A stretch of DNA of 64,000 nt from Chromohalobacter sarecensis (GTDB lineage: Bacteria > Pseudomonadota > Gammaproteobacteria > Pseudomonadales > Halomonadaceae). Where the stretch lies: positions 186,001 to 250,000 of the forward strand of contig NZ_JAKGAN010000006.1 of assembly GCF_023061135.1 (NCBI RefSeq), written 5' to 3'. Below the pieces are notes generated by a model that was not told where the DNA came from, ran no database searches, and saw only the letters and a list, made by a program, of their open reading frames with translations. Within the stretch, counting starts at the first letter, position 1, and each line of letters begins with the position of its first letter. This document shows positions 38,580 through 47,212 of this stretch, in pieces. The translations under genes were made by a program, and so were the position numbers.

Positions 38580-38966
38580 TCATTCTTCGGGATCGACATC
38601 CTGCGCGGAATCGACGCCATGATTGTCTTCCGGATCATCCATGCTTTCCGGTACCGGACCATCATCGGCTGAGGGGGCAGCGGCAGTACCACCTTGAGCT
38701 GCGGTATCACCCTGCTCGGTGTTGGCCGAGCCGGTTTCAGTGCTCAGGCCTTCCTGATCACCACCGGGGATGCTGTCTTCTCCGTCGACATGTCCTGCGG
38801 TTTCACCACTGGCGGTGCCACCTTCGGCCTTCATCGAACCTTCTTCGGTATTGGCCGAACCTGTCTCACTGCTGACATCCTGCGCCGAATCGTCTTGCGC
38901 CAAAGCACCTGCCGTGGGCAGTGCCAGAAGCGCGGCGAAGGTCAGTGCGGTAAGTTGCTGTTTCAT
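38580..38966 (-). CDS. Secreted acidic low-complexity repeat protein, unknown function
   Basis: 128 residues. Signal peptide MKQQLTALTFAALLALPTAGALAQ, then a mature part of about 105 residues with roughly 28 Asp/Glu and only one Lys, rich in Gly, Ser, Thr, Ala. Internal imperfect duplication: SSETGSANTEEGS and LSTETGSANTEQG, and SAQDV occurs near both ends of the mature chain. The repeats are also visible in the DNA. AAGGAGGAT is 6-12 bases before the ATG, a strong ribosome site. No family recognised. The composition suggests a soluble, unstructured periplasmic or secreted protein suited to high salt; metal binding is conceivable but not shown. Confidence 0.8.
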   Translation of the reverse strand: MKQQLTALTFAALLALPTAGALAQDDSAQDVSSETGSANTEEGSMKAEGGTASGETAGHVDGEDSIPGGDQEGLSTETGSANTEQGDTAAQGGTAAAPSADDGPVPESMDDPEDNHGVDSAQDVDPEE

Positions 38967-39127
38967 ACGAATCCTCCTTAATCCTCTACGCCTTCACATT
39001 CAGGTGAAGTGCATGGGTCGCGTGGCAAGAGGCCATCGCTTGACCTATACAAACCCTAGACAAGGTATTGGCATGATGCAAGGAGAAACCGGCTATCTAG
39101 CGACTTTCGAGAACCTTCAGTGAAGCC

Positions 39128-40186
39128 TCAATGCGCCGCAAGCTGCTCGAAGCCTCCGTTTTGCGCACTGCGGCGTCCCGCCTCGAGCACTCGCATCACT
39201 GCCAAGGCTTCCTCAACGGGCACGGGGTTCGTCCCCTGGCCGCGTATCGCCTCGCGAATGCCCGCATAATAGGCCGGGTAATTGCCCGCCCGTGTGGGCA
39301 CTTCGCGCAGCTCAGGACGCGCACTGGCGTCGTGCACATCGGCAACGGTATGCAGCCCATGCTGATGATCCTCGCCCCACTCCGGCGTGGGTAAATGCTC
39401 GCCGCGCTTGAGCATGTCCTCTTGTGGGTCGAGCCCATGCTTGACGTAACTACCCTGCGTGCCATGCACGGAGAAACGTGGCGCGGGAGCCGCCATCAGG
39501 CTGCCAGCATGCAGGATGACGCGTTGCTGACCATAGCGGAGCACGGCATGGAAGTAATCGTCGACCTGCGCACCATCGCGCTGAGAAGCCTGATCGAGGA
39601 ATATCGCCTCGGGCATGCCGAACAGCACCAATGCCTGGTCGATGAGGTGCGGCCCCAGGTCGTACCAGATACCGCCACCCGGAGTGTCGGACTCACGCCA
39701 GCGCGTCTTGACCTCGGGACGGTAACGGTCGAAGTGCGATTCGAAATGCGCGATACGTCCCAGATCGCCACTATCAAGCAGGTCCCGTACGGTCAGAAAA
39801 TCCGCATCCCAGCGCCGATTGTGGAAGACGGAGAGCAGCTTGCCTGCCCGCGAGGCTTTGTCGGCCAGCGACTCAGCCTCGTCGAGGGTGACGGTGAAGG
39901 GCTTGTCGATCACTACATGCTTGCCGGCAGCCAGGGCGGCACTCGCCAGATCGTAATGCGTATCGTTGGGGGTGGGGATCACTACTAGATCGATATCGTC
40001 GCGCGCGAAGAGCGCGGCCGCACTGGCTTCGACCTCGGCCTGCGGCCAGTCGGCCGTCACCTTGGCGGCATCGCTGCTGGAAATCGCCCGCAAGGTCATG
40101 CCGTCATCCGCCATCAACAGTGGCGCATGAAACGTCTTGCTGGCGAAACCGTAACCTACCAATCCCACGTTGATCTTGTCGGTCAT
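39128..40186 (-). CDS. Gfo/Idh/MocA-family NAD(P)-dependent oxidoreductase
   Basis: About 352 residues from ATG 40186 (AGGG 8 bases upstream). Rossmann GLVGYGFASKTFHAPLL at the N-terminus, the EKP-type catalytic motif read here as VVIDKPFTVTLDEAE near residue 95, and the substrate domain motif GGIWYDLGPHLIDQALVLFG with its catalytic His. This matches the YdgJ-like subgroup of sugar/inositol dehydrogenases; substrate not assignable. Divergent from the 36-residue small ORF and aconitase. Confidence 0.85.
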   Translation of the reverse strand: MTDKINVGLVGYGFASKTFHAPLLMADDGMTLRAISSSDAAKVTADWPQAEVEASAAALFARDDIDLVVIPTPNDTHYDLASAALAAGKHVVIDKPFTVTLDEAESLADKASRAGKLLSVFHNRRWDADFLTVRDLLDSGDLGRIAHFESHFDRYRPEVKTRWRESDTPGGGIWYDLGPHLIDQALVLFGMPEAIFLDQASQRDGAQVDDYFHAVLRYGQQRVILHAGSLMAAPAPRFSVHGTQGSYVKHGLDPQEDMLKRGEHLPTPEWGEDHQHGLHTVADVHDASARPELREVPTRAGNYPAYYAGIREAIRGQGTNPVPVEEALAVMRVLEAGRRSAQNGGFEQLAAH

Positions 40187-40359
40187 GCCTGAATCCCTTC
40201 TACTCCTGGCACCCCGGGCGTCAATCCCAGGATGACGCGATGATGCCCGCCGGTACGCGCAGTGACAAAGCGTCACCAAAAATCTCGGCGATTTGACCTA
40301 CGAGCGCCATACTGAAAGTTGGCCTTCACTCACCCTGCCACGTTACCGGGAGAGACATT

Positions 40360-40470
40360 ATGTGTTGCTCGGAAGAGAGTCTCGAGCTGCTACTGGACAC
40401 ATTATGGTACGACATCGAGCAATGGCTAATGATGGACGATGCGGCTCAGGCTTGGCAACTTGCCGCCTGA
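40360..40470 (+). CDS. Small ORF, 36 residues, unknown
   Basis: Reads MCCSEESLELLLDTLWYDI plus 17 more residues ending QLAA, then TGA. GGGAGAG lies about 7 bases before the ATG, an optimal ribosome site. The sequence is amphipathic-helix-like, acidic, with two Cys at positions 2-3 and two Trp; it does not resemble the random ORFs around it. It lies in the gap between the divergent Gfo/Idh gene and aconitase, on the aconitase strand. No family recognised; too short to be sure it is translated. Confidence 0.5.
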   Translation: MCCSEESLELLLDTLWYDIEQWLMMDDAAQAWQLAA

Positions 40471-40633
40471 ACCCACGTACCGCCTATTTCGAGGCTCATC
40501 CCAATCTTTTGGAGTGGACCTTGTCTTGCGATGATCTTCTCGTCACTGGCAAAGATAGCATGCGCAGTCCGTGAAGCAGACGATGTCTGTCCTACACTGA
40601 GGGAAGCAAACTTCGCCAACACGGAAGCCAAGC

Positions 40634-42577
40634 ATGAATCACACACCCCGTAACGTTACCCAGAAACTGATCGCCTCGCACCTCATCAGCGGCGACATGA
40701 CGCCGGGGGCAGCTATCGGCCTGAAAATCGACCAGACCCTCACCCAGGATGCCACCGGCACCATGGTGATGCTGGAACTGGAAGCCATGGCACTCGACCG
40801 GGTCAAGACGGAGGTCTCCGCCCAGTACGTCGACCACAACCTGATCCAGGAAGACAACAAGAACCCCGACGACCACCGCTTTCTGCAGACCTCGGCGGAA
40901 CGTCTAGGCGTGTGGTTTTCACGTCCGGGCAACGGCGTCAGCCACCCCACGCACCAGCAACGCTTCGGCAAGCCCGGCAAGACGCTGCTAGGGTCCGACA
41001 GCCACACGCCCGCCGCCGGGTCGCTGGGCATGCTGGCAATCGGCGCCGGCGGCATCGACGTCGCCATGGCGATGGCCGGTGAACCCTTTCATACGCGCAT
41101 GCCGGAGGTCTGGGGCGTGCGCCTCGACGGTCGCCTACCCGACTGGGTCAGCGCCAAGGACGTGATTCTCGAGATGCTACGCCGCCATGGCGTCAGTGGC
41201 GGCGTGGGGCGCATCATCGAATATTACGGGCCCGGCCTCGCGCATCTTTCCGCGATGGACCGCCATGTCATCGCCAATATGGGCGCAGAACTCGGTGCCA
41301 CCACCAGCGTGTTCCCCTCCGACGCGGCGGTGAAGGCATTCCTCACCGCCGAGGGGCGCGGCGAGGATTGGCACGAACTGCTGCCGGACGACGGCTGTGG
41401 CTACGATCGCCACGAGACGATCGATCTCTCGCAGCTCGAGCCACTGATTGCCAAACCCTCGAGCCCCGGCAATGTCGTTCCCGTGCGCGAGGTGGCCGGC
41501 GAGCCATTGTCGCAGGCGTATGTCGGCTCCTCGGCCAATCCCGGCTATCGCGATTTCGCCATCGTCGCCGCGATGCTCAAGGATCAGACCATCGACGACA
41601 ACGTGTCGTTGGAGATCAACCCCACCTCGCGCTCGATTCTCGAAACGCTGACTCGCGACGGGCACCTGCTGAGCTTGCTCGGCGCCGGCGCCCGCCTGCA
41701 TCAGGCCGGTTGTAATGGCTGCATCGGCATGGGCCAGGCGCCGGCCAACGACACCAACAGCCTACGCACGGTGCCGCGCAACTTCCCCGGACGCTCGGGC
41801 ACCCGCGAAGACCGCGTCTTCCTGTGCAGCCCGGAAACCGCCGCAGCCTCGGCGCTCAAGGGTGTGATCACCGATCCCCGAACGCTGGGCATGGCCTACC
41901 CTCAGGTGCAAGAGCCCGACGATCCGATCATTAACACTCGCACCCTGATCGCCCCGATGGAGGCCACCAAGGCGCGCAAGATCCACCTGATCAAGGGGCC
42001 GAACATCGAGTCGCTGCCGGATTTCGAGCCGCTCGAGACACAACTGGACCTGCCGATTCTGGTCAAGGCCGGCGACGATGTCTCCACCGACGAGATTATG
42101 CCGGCCGGCGGCGAGGTGCTGCCCTATCGTTCCAACATTCCCAAGATCGCCGAGTTCTCCTTCCGCGGCGTCGTCGACGGCTATGCCGACCGTGCCCGCG
42201 AGACGGGCGATCATATCGTCATCGGCGGCGAAAATTACGGTCAAGGCTCGAGCCGGGAGCATGCCGCCATCGCCCCGCGCTACCTGGGGCTGCGTGTGGT
42301 CATCGCCAAGAGCTTTGCCCGTATCCACCACCAGAACCTGATCAACTTCGGCGTGCTGCCGCTGACCTTCGCCGACGGCAACGATTACGACGCGCTCGAC
42401 GTCGATACCCGAATCACGTTCGACAAGCTACAAGAAGCACTGGAAGCGGGCGGTTCCGTGACGGCAAAAGCCGAAGGCCGAACGCTGACGCTCGAACACG
42501 CCTTGACCCCACGCCAAGTCGAGATCCTGTTCAGCGGCGGCCTGATTGCCTGGATGCGCGACCAGCAGGCAGCCTGA
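40634..42577 (+). CDS. Aconitate hydratase, Aquifex-type short form
   Basis: About 647 residues, shorter than AcnA (about 890) or AcnB (about 860) and in line with the 'Aquifex-type' putative aconitases. Aconitase core motifs: LLGSDSHTPAAGSLGMLAIG, CNGCIGMGQAP (cluster Cys at 360 and 363), and the swivel domain DDVSTDEIMPAGGEVLPYRSN and GGENYGQGSSREHAAIAPRYLG. The position of the third cluster Cys (normally IGSCTNS) reads VGSSANP, with Ser at residue 300. Isomerises citrate to isocitrate, or possibly a homologous 2-hydroxy acid; reaction not certain. Converges on ilvD. Confidence 0.85.
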   Translation: MNHTPRNVTQKLIASHLISGDMTPGAAIGLKIDQTLTQDATGTMVMLELEAMALDRVKTEVSAQYVDHNLIQEDNKNPDDHRFLQTSAERLGVWFSRPGNGVSHPTHQQRFGKPGKTLLGSDSHTPAAGSLGMLAIGAGGIDVAMAMAGEPFHTRMPEVWGVRLDGRLPDWVSAKDVILEMLRRHGVSGGVGRIIEYYGPGLAHLSAMDRHVIANMGAELGATTSVFPSDAAVKAFLTAEGRGEDWHELLPDDGCGYDRHETIDLSQLEPLIAKPSSPGNVVPVREVAGEPLSQAYVGSSANPGYRDFAIVAAMLKDQTIDDNVSLEINPTSRSILETLTRDGHLLSLLGAGARLHQAGCNGCIGMGQAPANDTNSLRTVPRNFPGRSGTREDRVFLCSPETAAASALKGVITDPRTLGMAYPQVQEPDDPIINTRTLIAPMEATKARKIHLIKGPNIESLPDFEPLETQLDLPILVKAGDDVSTDEIMPAGGEVLPYRSNIPKIAEFSFRGVVDGYADRARETGDHIVIGGENYGQGSSREHAAIAPRYLGLRVVIAKSFARIHHQNLINFGVLPLTFADGNDYDALDVDTRITFDKLQEALEAGGSVTAKAEGRTLTLEHALTPRQVEILFSGGLIAWMRDQQAA

Positions 42578-42592
42578 CAAGCCCCCAACGAG

Positions 42593-42614
42593 AAGCGGCC
42601 CCGTAGGGCCGCTT
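42593..42614. terminator. Convergent hairpin between aconitase and ilvD
   Basis: 9-bp perfect stem AAGCGGCCC / GGGCCGCTT with loop CGTA, 15 bases past the aconitase stop and 25 bases past the ilvD stop. No U-tract on either strand. Confidence 0.6.
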
Positions 42615-42639
42615 GGGTAACAACACGGCACACGCCGAC

Positions 42640-44349
42640 TCAGTCTTCCAGCGCTTCGGGCAGGTCGGTGACCGCCCCTTTCGACGCTGAACTGACCGTC
42701 TTGGCGTACTTGGCCAGGGTACCGCGGGTATAACGCGGCGCCGGGCGCTTCCAGGCCGCACGGCGACGTTCCATCTCCGCGTCGTCGATATGCAGCGTCA
42801 TCACGTCATTCTCGGCGTCGATGGTGATCTCGTCACCGTCTTCGATCAGGCCGATGGGGCCGCCGACGAAAGCTTCCGGCGTGATATGGCCGACCACGAA
42901 ACCGTGGCTACCGCCGGAGAAGCGCCCGTCGGTGATCAAGGCCACCTGGTCGCCCAAGCCGCGTCCCATGATCGCCGAGGTCGGCGTCAGCATCTCGCGC
43001 ATGCCAGGGCCACCCTTAGGCCCTTCGTAGCGGATGACGACGACATCGCCGGCGACGACGGTGAGGTCGTTGATACGTGCCTGCGCCTCCTCTTCGGAAT
43101 TGTAGACCCGAGCGCGGCCGGTAAAGCGCGTGCCCTCCTTGCCGGTGATCTTGGCGACCGCGCCTTCCGGTGCCAGATTGCCATAGAGAATACGCAGATG
43201 GCTGCTCGTCTTGACCGGGTTATCCAGTGGCTTGATGATCGCCTGGTCCATCGGGTACGGCGTCACACCGGCAAGGTTCTCGGCCAGCGTCTTACCGGTC
43301 ACGGTGATGCAGTCGCCGTGCAGCAAGCCCGCGTCGAGCAGGATCTTCATCATCGGCTGAATACCGCCGATCGCCACCAGCTCGCTCATCATGTAATGGC
43401 CGCTGGGACGCACGTCGGCCAGCACCGGCACGCGCTTGCCTATCCGCGTGAAATCATCGAGCGAGAGTTCCACACCGACAGTGTTGGCCATGGCCAGCAG
43501 GTGCAACACGGCGTTGGTGGAGCCACCCAGGGCGATGACTACGGTGATAGCGTTCTCGAACGCCTGACGCGTCATGATGTCGGACGGCTTGAGGTCCAGC
43601 TCGAGCAGCTTGAGCACGGCTTCGCCGGCGGCGCGGCAGTCGTCGTTCTTGGTCTGCGAGACCGCTTCCTGGGCCGAGGAGTTGGGCAGACTCATGCCCA
43701 GCGCCTCGATTGCCGACGCCATGGTGTTGGCGGTGTACATGCCGCCGCAGGAACCCGGCCCGGGGATCGCCGTTTCCTCGATCTGCTTGACCTCGATCAG
43801 CGACTTGTTGCCCTGAGAATAGGCACCCATCGCCTCGAACACCGAGACGATATCGGTATGCCCGGCACCGGGCTGAATGGTGCCACCGTAGACAAAGATA
43901 CTGGGACGGTCGAGGCGCGCCAGGCCAATCATGCAACCGGGCATGTTCTTGTCGCAGCCGCCGATGGCGACCACGCCATCGAAGCCCTCGCAGCCGGAGA
44001 CGGCCTCGATAGAATCGGCGATGATCTCGCGCGAGGCCATCGAATACTTCATGCCCTCGGTGCCGTTGGCGATGCCGTCGGAAACGGTGATGGTGTTGAA
44101 CACCACGCCCTTGCCCCCGGCAGCATCGGCGCCCTCACTGGCGGCATCCGCGAGCACGTTGATATGACTATTGCACGGCGTCACACGGCTCCAGGTCGAG
44201 GCGATCCCTACCTGCGGCTTCTTGAAGTCTTCGTCGGTGAAGCCCACCGCACGCAGCATCGCGCGGCTGGCCGCCTTGCCCGGACCGTCGACCACATTGG
44301 CGGAATGGCGGCGACGGTGATCGGTGTTCTCCGGAAAATCCTGGCTCAT
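42640..44349 (-). CDS. ilvD: Dihydroxy-acid dehydratase
   Basis: Iron-sulfur enzyme of valine/isoleucine synthesis that dehydrates 2,3-dihydroxy-3-methylbutanoate and related acids. About 569 residues from ATG 44349 (AGGAG 7 bases upstream). Cys motifs typical of the family: [27 protein letters not shown] and [13 protein letters not shown]-terminal [18 protein letters not shown] with a carboxylate site. The frame extends 37 codons upstream but that part is unlike IlvD. Monocistronic; other ilv genes are not in the window. Confidence 0.96.
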   Translation of the reverse strand: MSQDFPENTDHRRRHSANVVDGPGKAASRAMLRAVGFTDEDFKKPQVGIASTWSRVTPCNSHINVLADAASEGADAAGGKGVVFNTITVSDGIANGTEGMKYSMASREIIADSIEAVSGCEGFDGVVAIGGCDKNMPGCMIGLARLDRPSIFVYGGTIQPGAGHTDIVSVFEAMGAYSQGNKSLIEVKQIEETAIPGPGSCGGMYTANTMASAIEALGMSLPNSSAQEAVSQTKNDDCRAAGEAVLKLLELDLKPSDIMTRQAFENAITVVIALGGSTNAVLHLLAMANTVGVELSLDDFTRIGKRVPVLADVRPSGHYMMSELVAIGGIQPMMKILLDAGLLHGDCITVTGKTLAENLAGVTPYPMDQAIIKPLDNPVKTSSHLRILYGNLAPEGAVAKITGKEGTRFTGRARVYNSEEEAQARINDLTVVAGDVVVIRYEGPKGGPGMREMLTPTSAIMGRGLGDQVALITDGRFSGGSHGFVVGHITPEAFVGGPIGLIEDGDEITIDAENDVMTLHIDDAEMERRRAAWKRPAPRYTRGTLAKYAKTVSSASKGAVTDLPEALED

Positions 44350-44664
44350 CAAGTGCTCCTGTTTCGTCTGGTAGGCCCGAGGGCGAATTATGGGCGACGC
44401 ATGCCGGCTGTGGTGATGCAGCGATAAAGACGAGCGACGTGCGTCCAATGTCACGGTCAAATGACGTTGCGCGGGCCTTGTATTTCTTGATAAGGCGGCT
44501 CTCGTGAAGCGGCTCTTCTAGTGAAACGATCTGGATAAAGCGACTCGCCACGCCCCGCGCAGAAAAGGGGTAAGCCCATTGTAACGACGTTGGGCGCGAT
44601 CGGACATCCGATCGCGCCCAATAGTGAGCACATGAACACGGCCCTTCGGACCGGTACTAAACGG
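44350..44664. other. Gap between ilvD and lon
   Basis: 315 bases with no credible gene. Contains the ilvD 5' region and the lon 3' end with one strong hairpin (listed separately). Weakly repeated GC-rich phrases around GCGGCTCT near 44495-44520 were seen but have no clear unit. Confidence 0.55.
44589..44620. terminator. Strong hairpin after lon
   Basis: Perfect 14-bp stem TTGGGCGCGATCGG / CCGATCGCGCCCAA, loop ACAT, 45 bases past the lon stop. No U-tract; likely the transcript end or a 3'-stabilising structure for lon. Confidence 0.6.
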
Positions 44665-47124
44665 CTAGCCGAAGACTACCTTGGCCACGTCCCGGTAGCG
44701 ATTGGCGAAGTGCACGGTCATCCCCTGCTTGAGATAGTCGGGCAGTTCCTCGTAATCGCGGCGGTTGGGCTCGGGCAGAATCAGTTCGAAGATATCGCTG
44801 CGCCGCGCGGCGATCACCTTCTCGCGAACGCCACCTATCGGCAGCACCTGGCCGCTCAGCGTCAGCTCACCGGTCATCGCCAGGGGGCGATCAAGGGGCT
44901 GTTGCTTGGCCAGCGACAGCAGCGCCGTCGTCATCGTCACGCCGGCCGAGGGGCCATCCTTGGGCGTGGCACCCTCGGGCACGTGCATGTGCACATGCGC
45001 CTCGTCGAAGAAGGTCGGATCGGCGCCGAATTCCTTGAGATGTGCCACCGTGTAGCTATAGGCGATATTGGCCGACTCCTGCATCACGTCGCCCAGTTGG
45101 CCGGTGAGCTTGAGACCGCGCGATTTCGCATGCACACGCGCCGCCTCGACCGGCAGCGTCGCCCCGCCCATCGAGGTCCATGCCAGTCCGGTGACCACGC
45201 CGACGCCCTTGAGCACTTTTTCCTTGCGGAATGTCGGCGCGCCGAGGAAATCCTCGAGGTTGTTGACCGAGATTTTGACCGTGTCCTGCTCGTTTTCGAG
45301 CATCGTCACCGCCGCCTTGCGCACGATGCGATGCAGTTGCTTTTCCAACTGACGCACCCCGGCTTCGCGCGCATAACCCTCGATAACCTTCCTGAGCGCG
45401 GCATCGGTGAGATTGATGCGCTTCTTGGGAATGCGGTCGCGCTCAAGCAGCTTGGGCCACAGATGGTGTTTGGCGATGGCCATCTTTTCCTCGGCGATGT
45501 AGCCCGACAGACGAATCTGTTCCATACGGTCGAGCAGCGCCGGCGGTAGCGAATCCAGGGTGTTGGCAGTGCATACGAACAGCACCTTGGAAAGGTCCAT
45601 GCGCACGTCGAGATAATGATCGAGGAAGTCGACGTTCTGCTCGGGGTCGAGCACTTCGAGCAGCGCCGAGGCCGGGTCGCCTTGGAACGACTGGCCCATC
45701 TTGTCGACCTCGTCGAGCATGATCACCGGGTTTTCGACCTCGACTTCCTTGAGCGCCTGCACCAGCTTACCTGGCATCGCACCGATATAGGTCCGTCGGT
45801 GGCCCTTGATCTCGGCCTCGTCACGCATGCCGCCCACCGAGAAGCGATAGAATTCGCGGCCCAGGGCTTCGGCGATGGAGCGCCCCACCGAGGTCTTACC
45901 AACCCCTGGCGGGCCGACCAGCAACAAGATGGAGCCCCCGACATCGCCCTTGAAGGTGCCTTCGGCGAGGAACTCGACGATCCGCTCTTTGACGTCCGTC
46001 AGGCCGTCATGGTCGCGATCGAGAATCTTGCGTGCCCGGGGTAAATCGAGCTGGTCCTCGGAGGTAATCCCCCACGGCAGCGAGGTCAACCAGTCCAGGT
46101 AGTTGCGGGTGGTGCCATATTCCGGTGAGCCGGTTTCGAGTACCGATAACTTGCCCAGTTCGTCATCGATGCGCTCCATGACGCGCTCGGGCACTTCCAG
46201 GTTTTCTATGCGTTCGCGGAACGTATCGACATCGTTCTCGCGGTCGTCCTTGGAGATACCTAGTTCGCGCTGGATGACCTTGAGCTGTTCGCGCAGGAAG
46301 AACTCGCGCTGGCGGTCCTGCATCTGCGCGTTGACCTGCTCGCTGATCTCGCTTTGCAGCTGCGCCACCTCGATTTCCTTGCGCAGCAGCGGCAGTACCT
46401 TCTGCATGCGCGCCATCACCGGTAGCGTCTCGAGCACTTCCTGCAGCTCGGGCCCCTTGGCCGAGGTGATGGCCGCAGCGAAATCGGTCAGCGGCCCGGG
46501 CTCATGGGGGCTGAAGCGATTGAGATAATGCTTGAGCTCCTCGCCGTACAGCGGATTGATCGGCAGCAACTCCTTGATGCCGTTGATCATCGCCATGGCG
46601 TAGGCGCGCGCTTCCTCGTCGCTGGCCTCGATGGGTTCCTTGGGATAGGTGACCTCGACCAGGTACGGCGGTGTCTTCGACAACCAGCGGACGATGCGAA
46701 AACGCCGCACCCCCTGGGCGATGAACTGGATCTGCTGCTCTTCGGTCTGCGAGCGATGAACCTTTACCGCCGTGCCGATCTCCGGGAAGTCGCCGGGCCC
46801 TAGCTCATCGACGCCGGAATCGCCGACGAACGCCACCCCGACACTTTGGTGCGGCGTGTTGCCGACCCGCTCCATGGTGTCTTCCCAGCGTTCGCGGTGG
46901 ATGACCAGCGGCTGCACCTGCGCGGGGAAGAACGGCCGGTTGTGAATTGGCAGCAGGTAGAGCCGCTCAGGCAGATAAGCCTGCGTCGGCACCATCGCGC
47001 GCCCTTCGGAGGTCGACTCTTGATCGTCTTGCGTCGGGGAATTTGCCTCTTCGGCGTCTTGCTGAGCCTCTTCGAGCTCGGCGTAAAAATCCCGGGATTG
47101 ATCCTGATCGCGTTCGCTCATCAT
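44665..47124 (-). CDS. lon: ATP-dependent protease Lon (LonA)
   Basis: About 818-819 residues: N-terminal LON domain ([21 protein letters not shown]), long coiled coil, AAA+ with Walker [16 protein letters not shown] and Walker [13 protein letters not shown], then the protease domain with catalytic Ser in [12 protein letters not shown] and Lys in [12 protein letters not shown]. Degrades misfolded and short-lived regulatory proteins. Two adjacent ATGs (47124, 47121) are possible; the second has the better spacing from AGGTG. Not next to clpX/hupB, as the main lon usually is, so it may be a second Lon (inference). Preceded by a heat-shock-like promoter. Confidence 0.95.
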   Translation of the reverse strand: MMSERDQDQSRDFYAELEEAQQDAEEANSPTQDDQESTSEGRAMVPTQAYLPERLYLLPIHNRPFFPAQVQPLVIHRERWEDTMERVGNTPHQSVGVAFVGDSGVDELGPGDFPEIGTAVKVHRSQTEEQQIQFIAQGVRRFRIVRWLSKTPPYLVEVTYPKEPIEASDEEARAYAMAMINGIKELLPINPLYGEELKHYLNRFSPHEPGPLTDFAAAITSAKGPELQEVLETLPVMARMQKVLPLLRKEIEVAQLQSEISEQVNAQMQDRQREFFLREQLKVIQRELGISKDDRENDVDTFRERIENLEVPERVMERIDDELGKLSVLETGSPEYGTTRNYLDWLTSLPWGITSEDQLDLPRARKILDRDHDGLTDVKERIVEFLAEGTFKGDVGGSILLLVGPPGVGKTSVGRSIAEALGREFYRFSVGGMRDEAEIKGHRRTYIGAMPGKLVQALKEVEVENPVIMLDEVDKMGQSFQGDPASALLEVLDPEQNVDFLDHYLDVRMDLSKVLFVCTANTLDSLPPALLDRMEQIRLSGYIAEEKMAIAKHHLWPKLLERDRIPKKRINLTDAALRKVIEGYAREAGVRQLEKQLHRIVRKAAVTMLENEQDTVKISVNNLEDFLGAPTFRKEKVLKGVGVVTGLAWTSMGGATLPVEAARVHAKSRGLKLTGQLGDVMQESANIAYSYTVAHLKEFGADPTFFDEAHVHMHVPEGATPKDGPSAGVTMTTALLSLAKQQPLDRPLAMTGELTLSGQVLPIGGVREKVIAARRSDIFELILPEPNRRDYEELPDYLKQGMTVHFANRYRDVAKVVFG

Positions 47125-47142
47125 TCACCTTGAAAGTCGTCG

Positions 47143-47161
47143 GGCAAATGGCCCATTTGCC
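47143..47161. promoter_or_regulatory. 19-bp palindrome in the lon promoter region
   Basis: GGCAAATGG, one base C, CCATTTGCC: a perfect 9+1+9 dyad placed just downstream of the predicted -10 box of lon, so it would span the transcription start and leader. The geometry suits a repressor operator; as an RNA hairpin its loop would have to open to 5 bases or more. Confidence 0.65.
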
Positions 47162-47167
47162 AAGAGG

Positions 47168-47195
47168 AATGCGGGCGTCACCGGCGAACTTCAAG
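47168..47195 (-). promoter_or_regulatory. Putative sigma-32 (heat-shock) promoter of lon
   Basis: On the minus strand CTTGAA (47195-47190), 14 bases, CCCGCATT (47175-47168). The sigma-32 consensus is CTTGAA, 13-15 bases, CCCCATNT, so only one or two bases differ. It lies between the DUF945 gene end and the lon start, with a leader of about 40 bases. Confidence 0.6.
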
Positions 47196-47212
47196 TCTAC
47201 GCGGGATGATGC

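Noticed and set aside
40293-40574. 93-codon plus-strand frame before aconitase
   Set aside because: Overlaps the 36-residue ORF in another frame, lacks a ribosome site and looks random; the shorter ORF is better supported.
42790-44427. Long plus-strand reading frame of 545 codons opposite ilvD
   Set aside because: It mirrors ilvD in the opposite strand, a common effect of high GC; it is rich in His, Arg and Asp with no domain, and has no ribosome site.
44490-44570. Possible degenerate tandem repeat around GCGGCTCT between ilvD and lon
   Set aside because: Units differ in length and share only short phrases; no consistent period.
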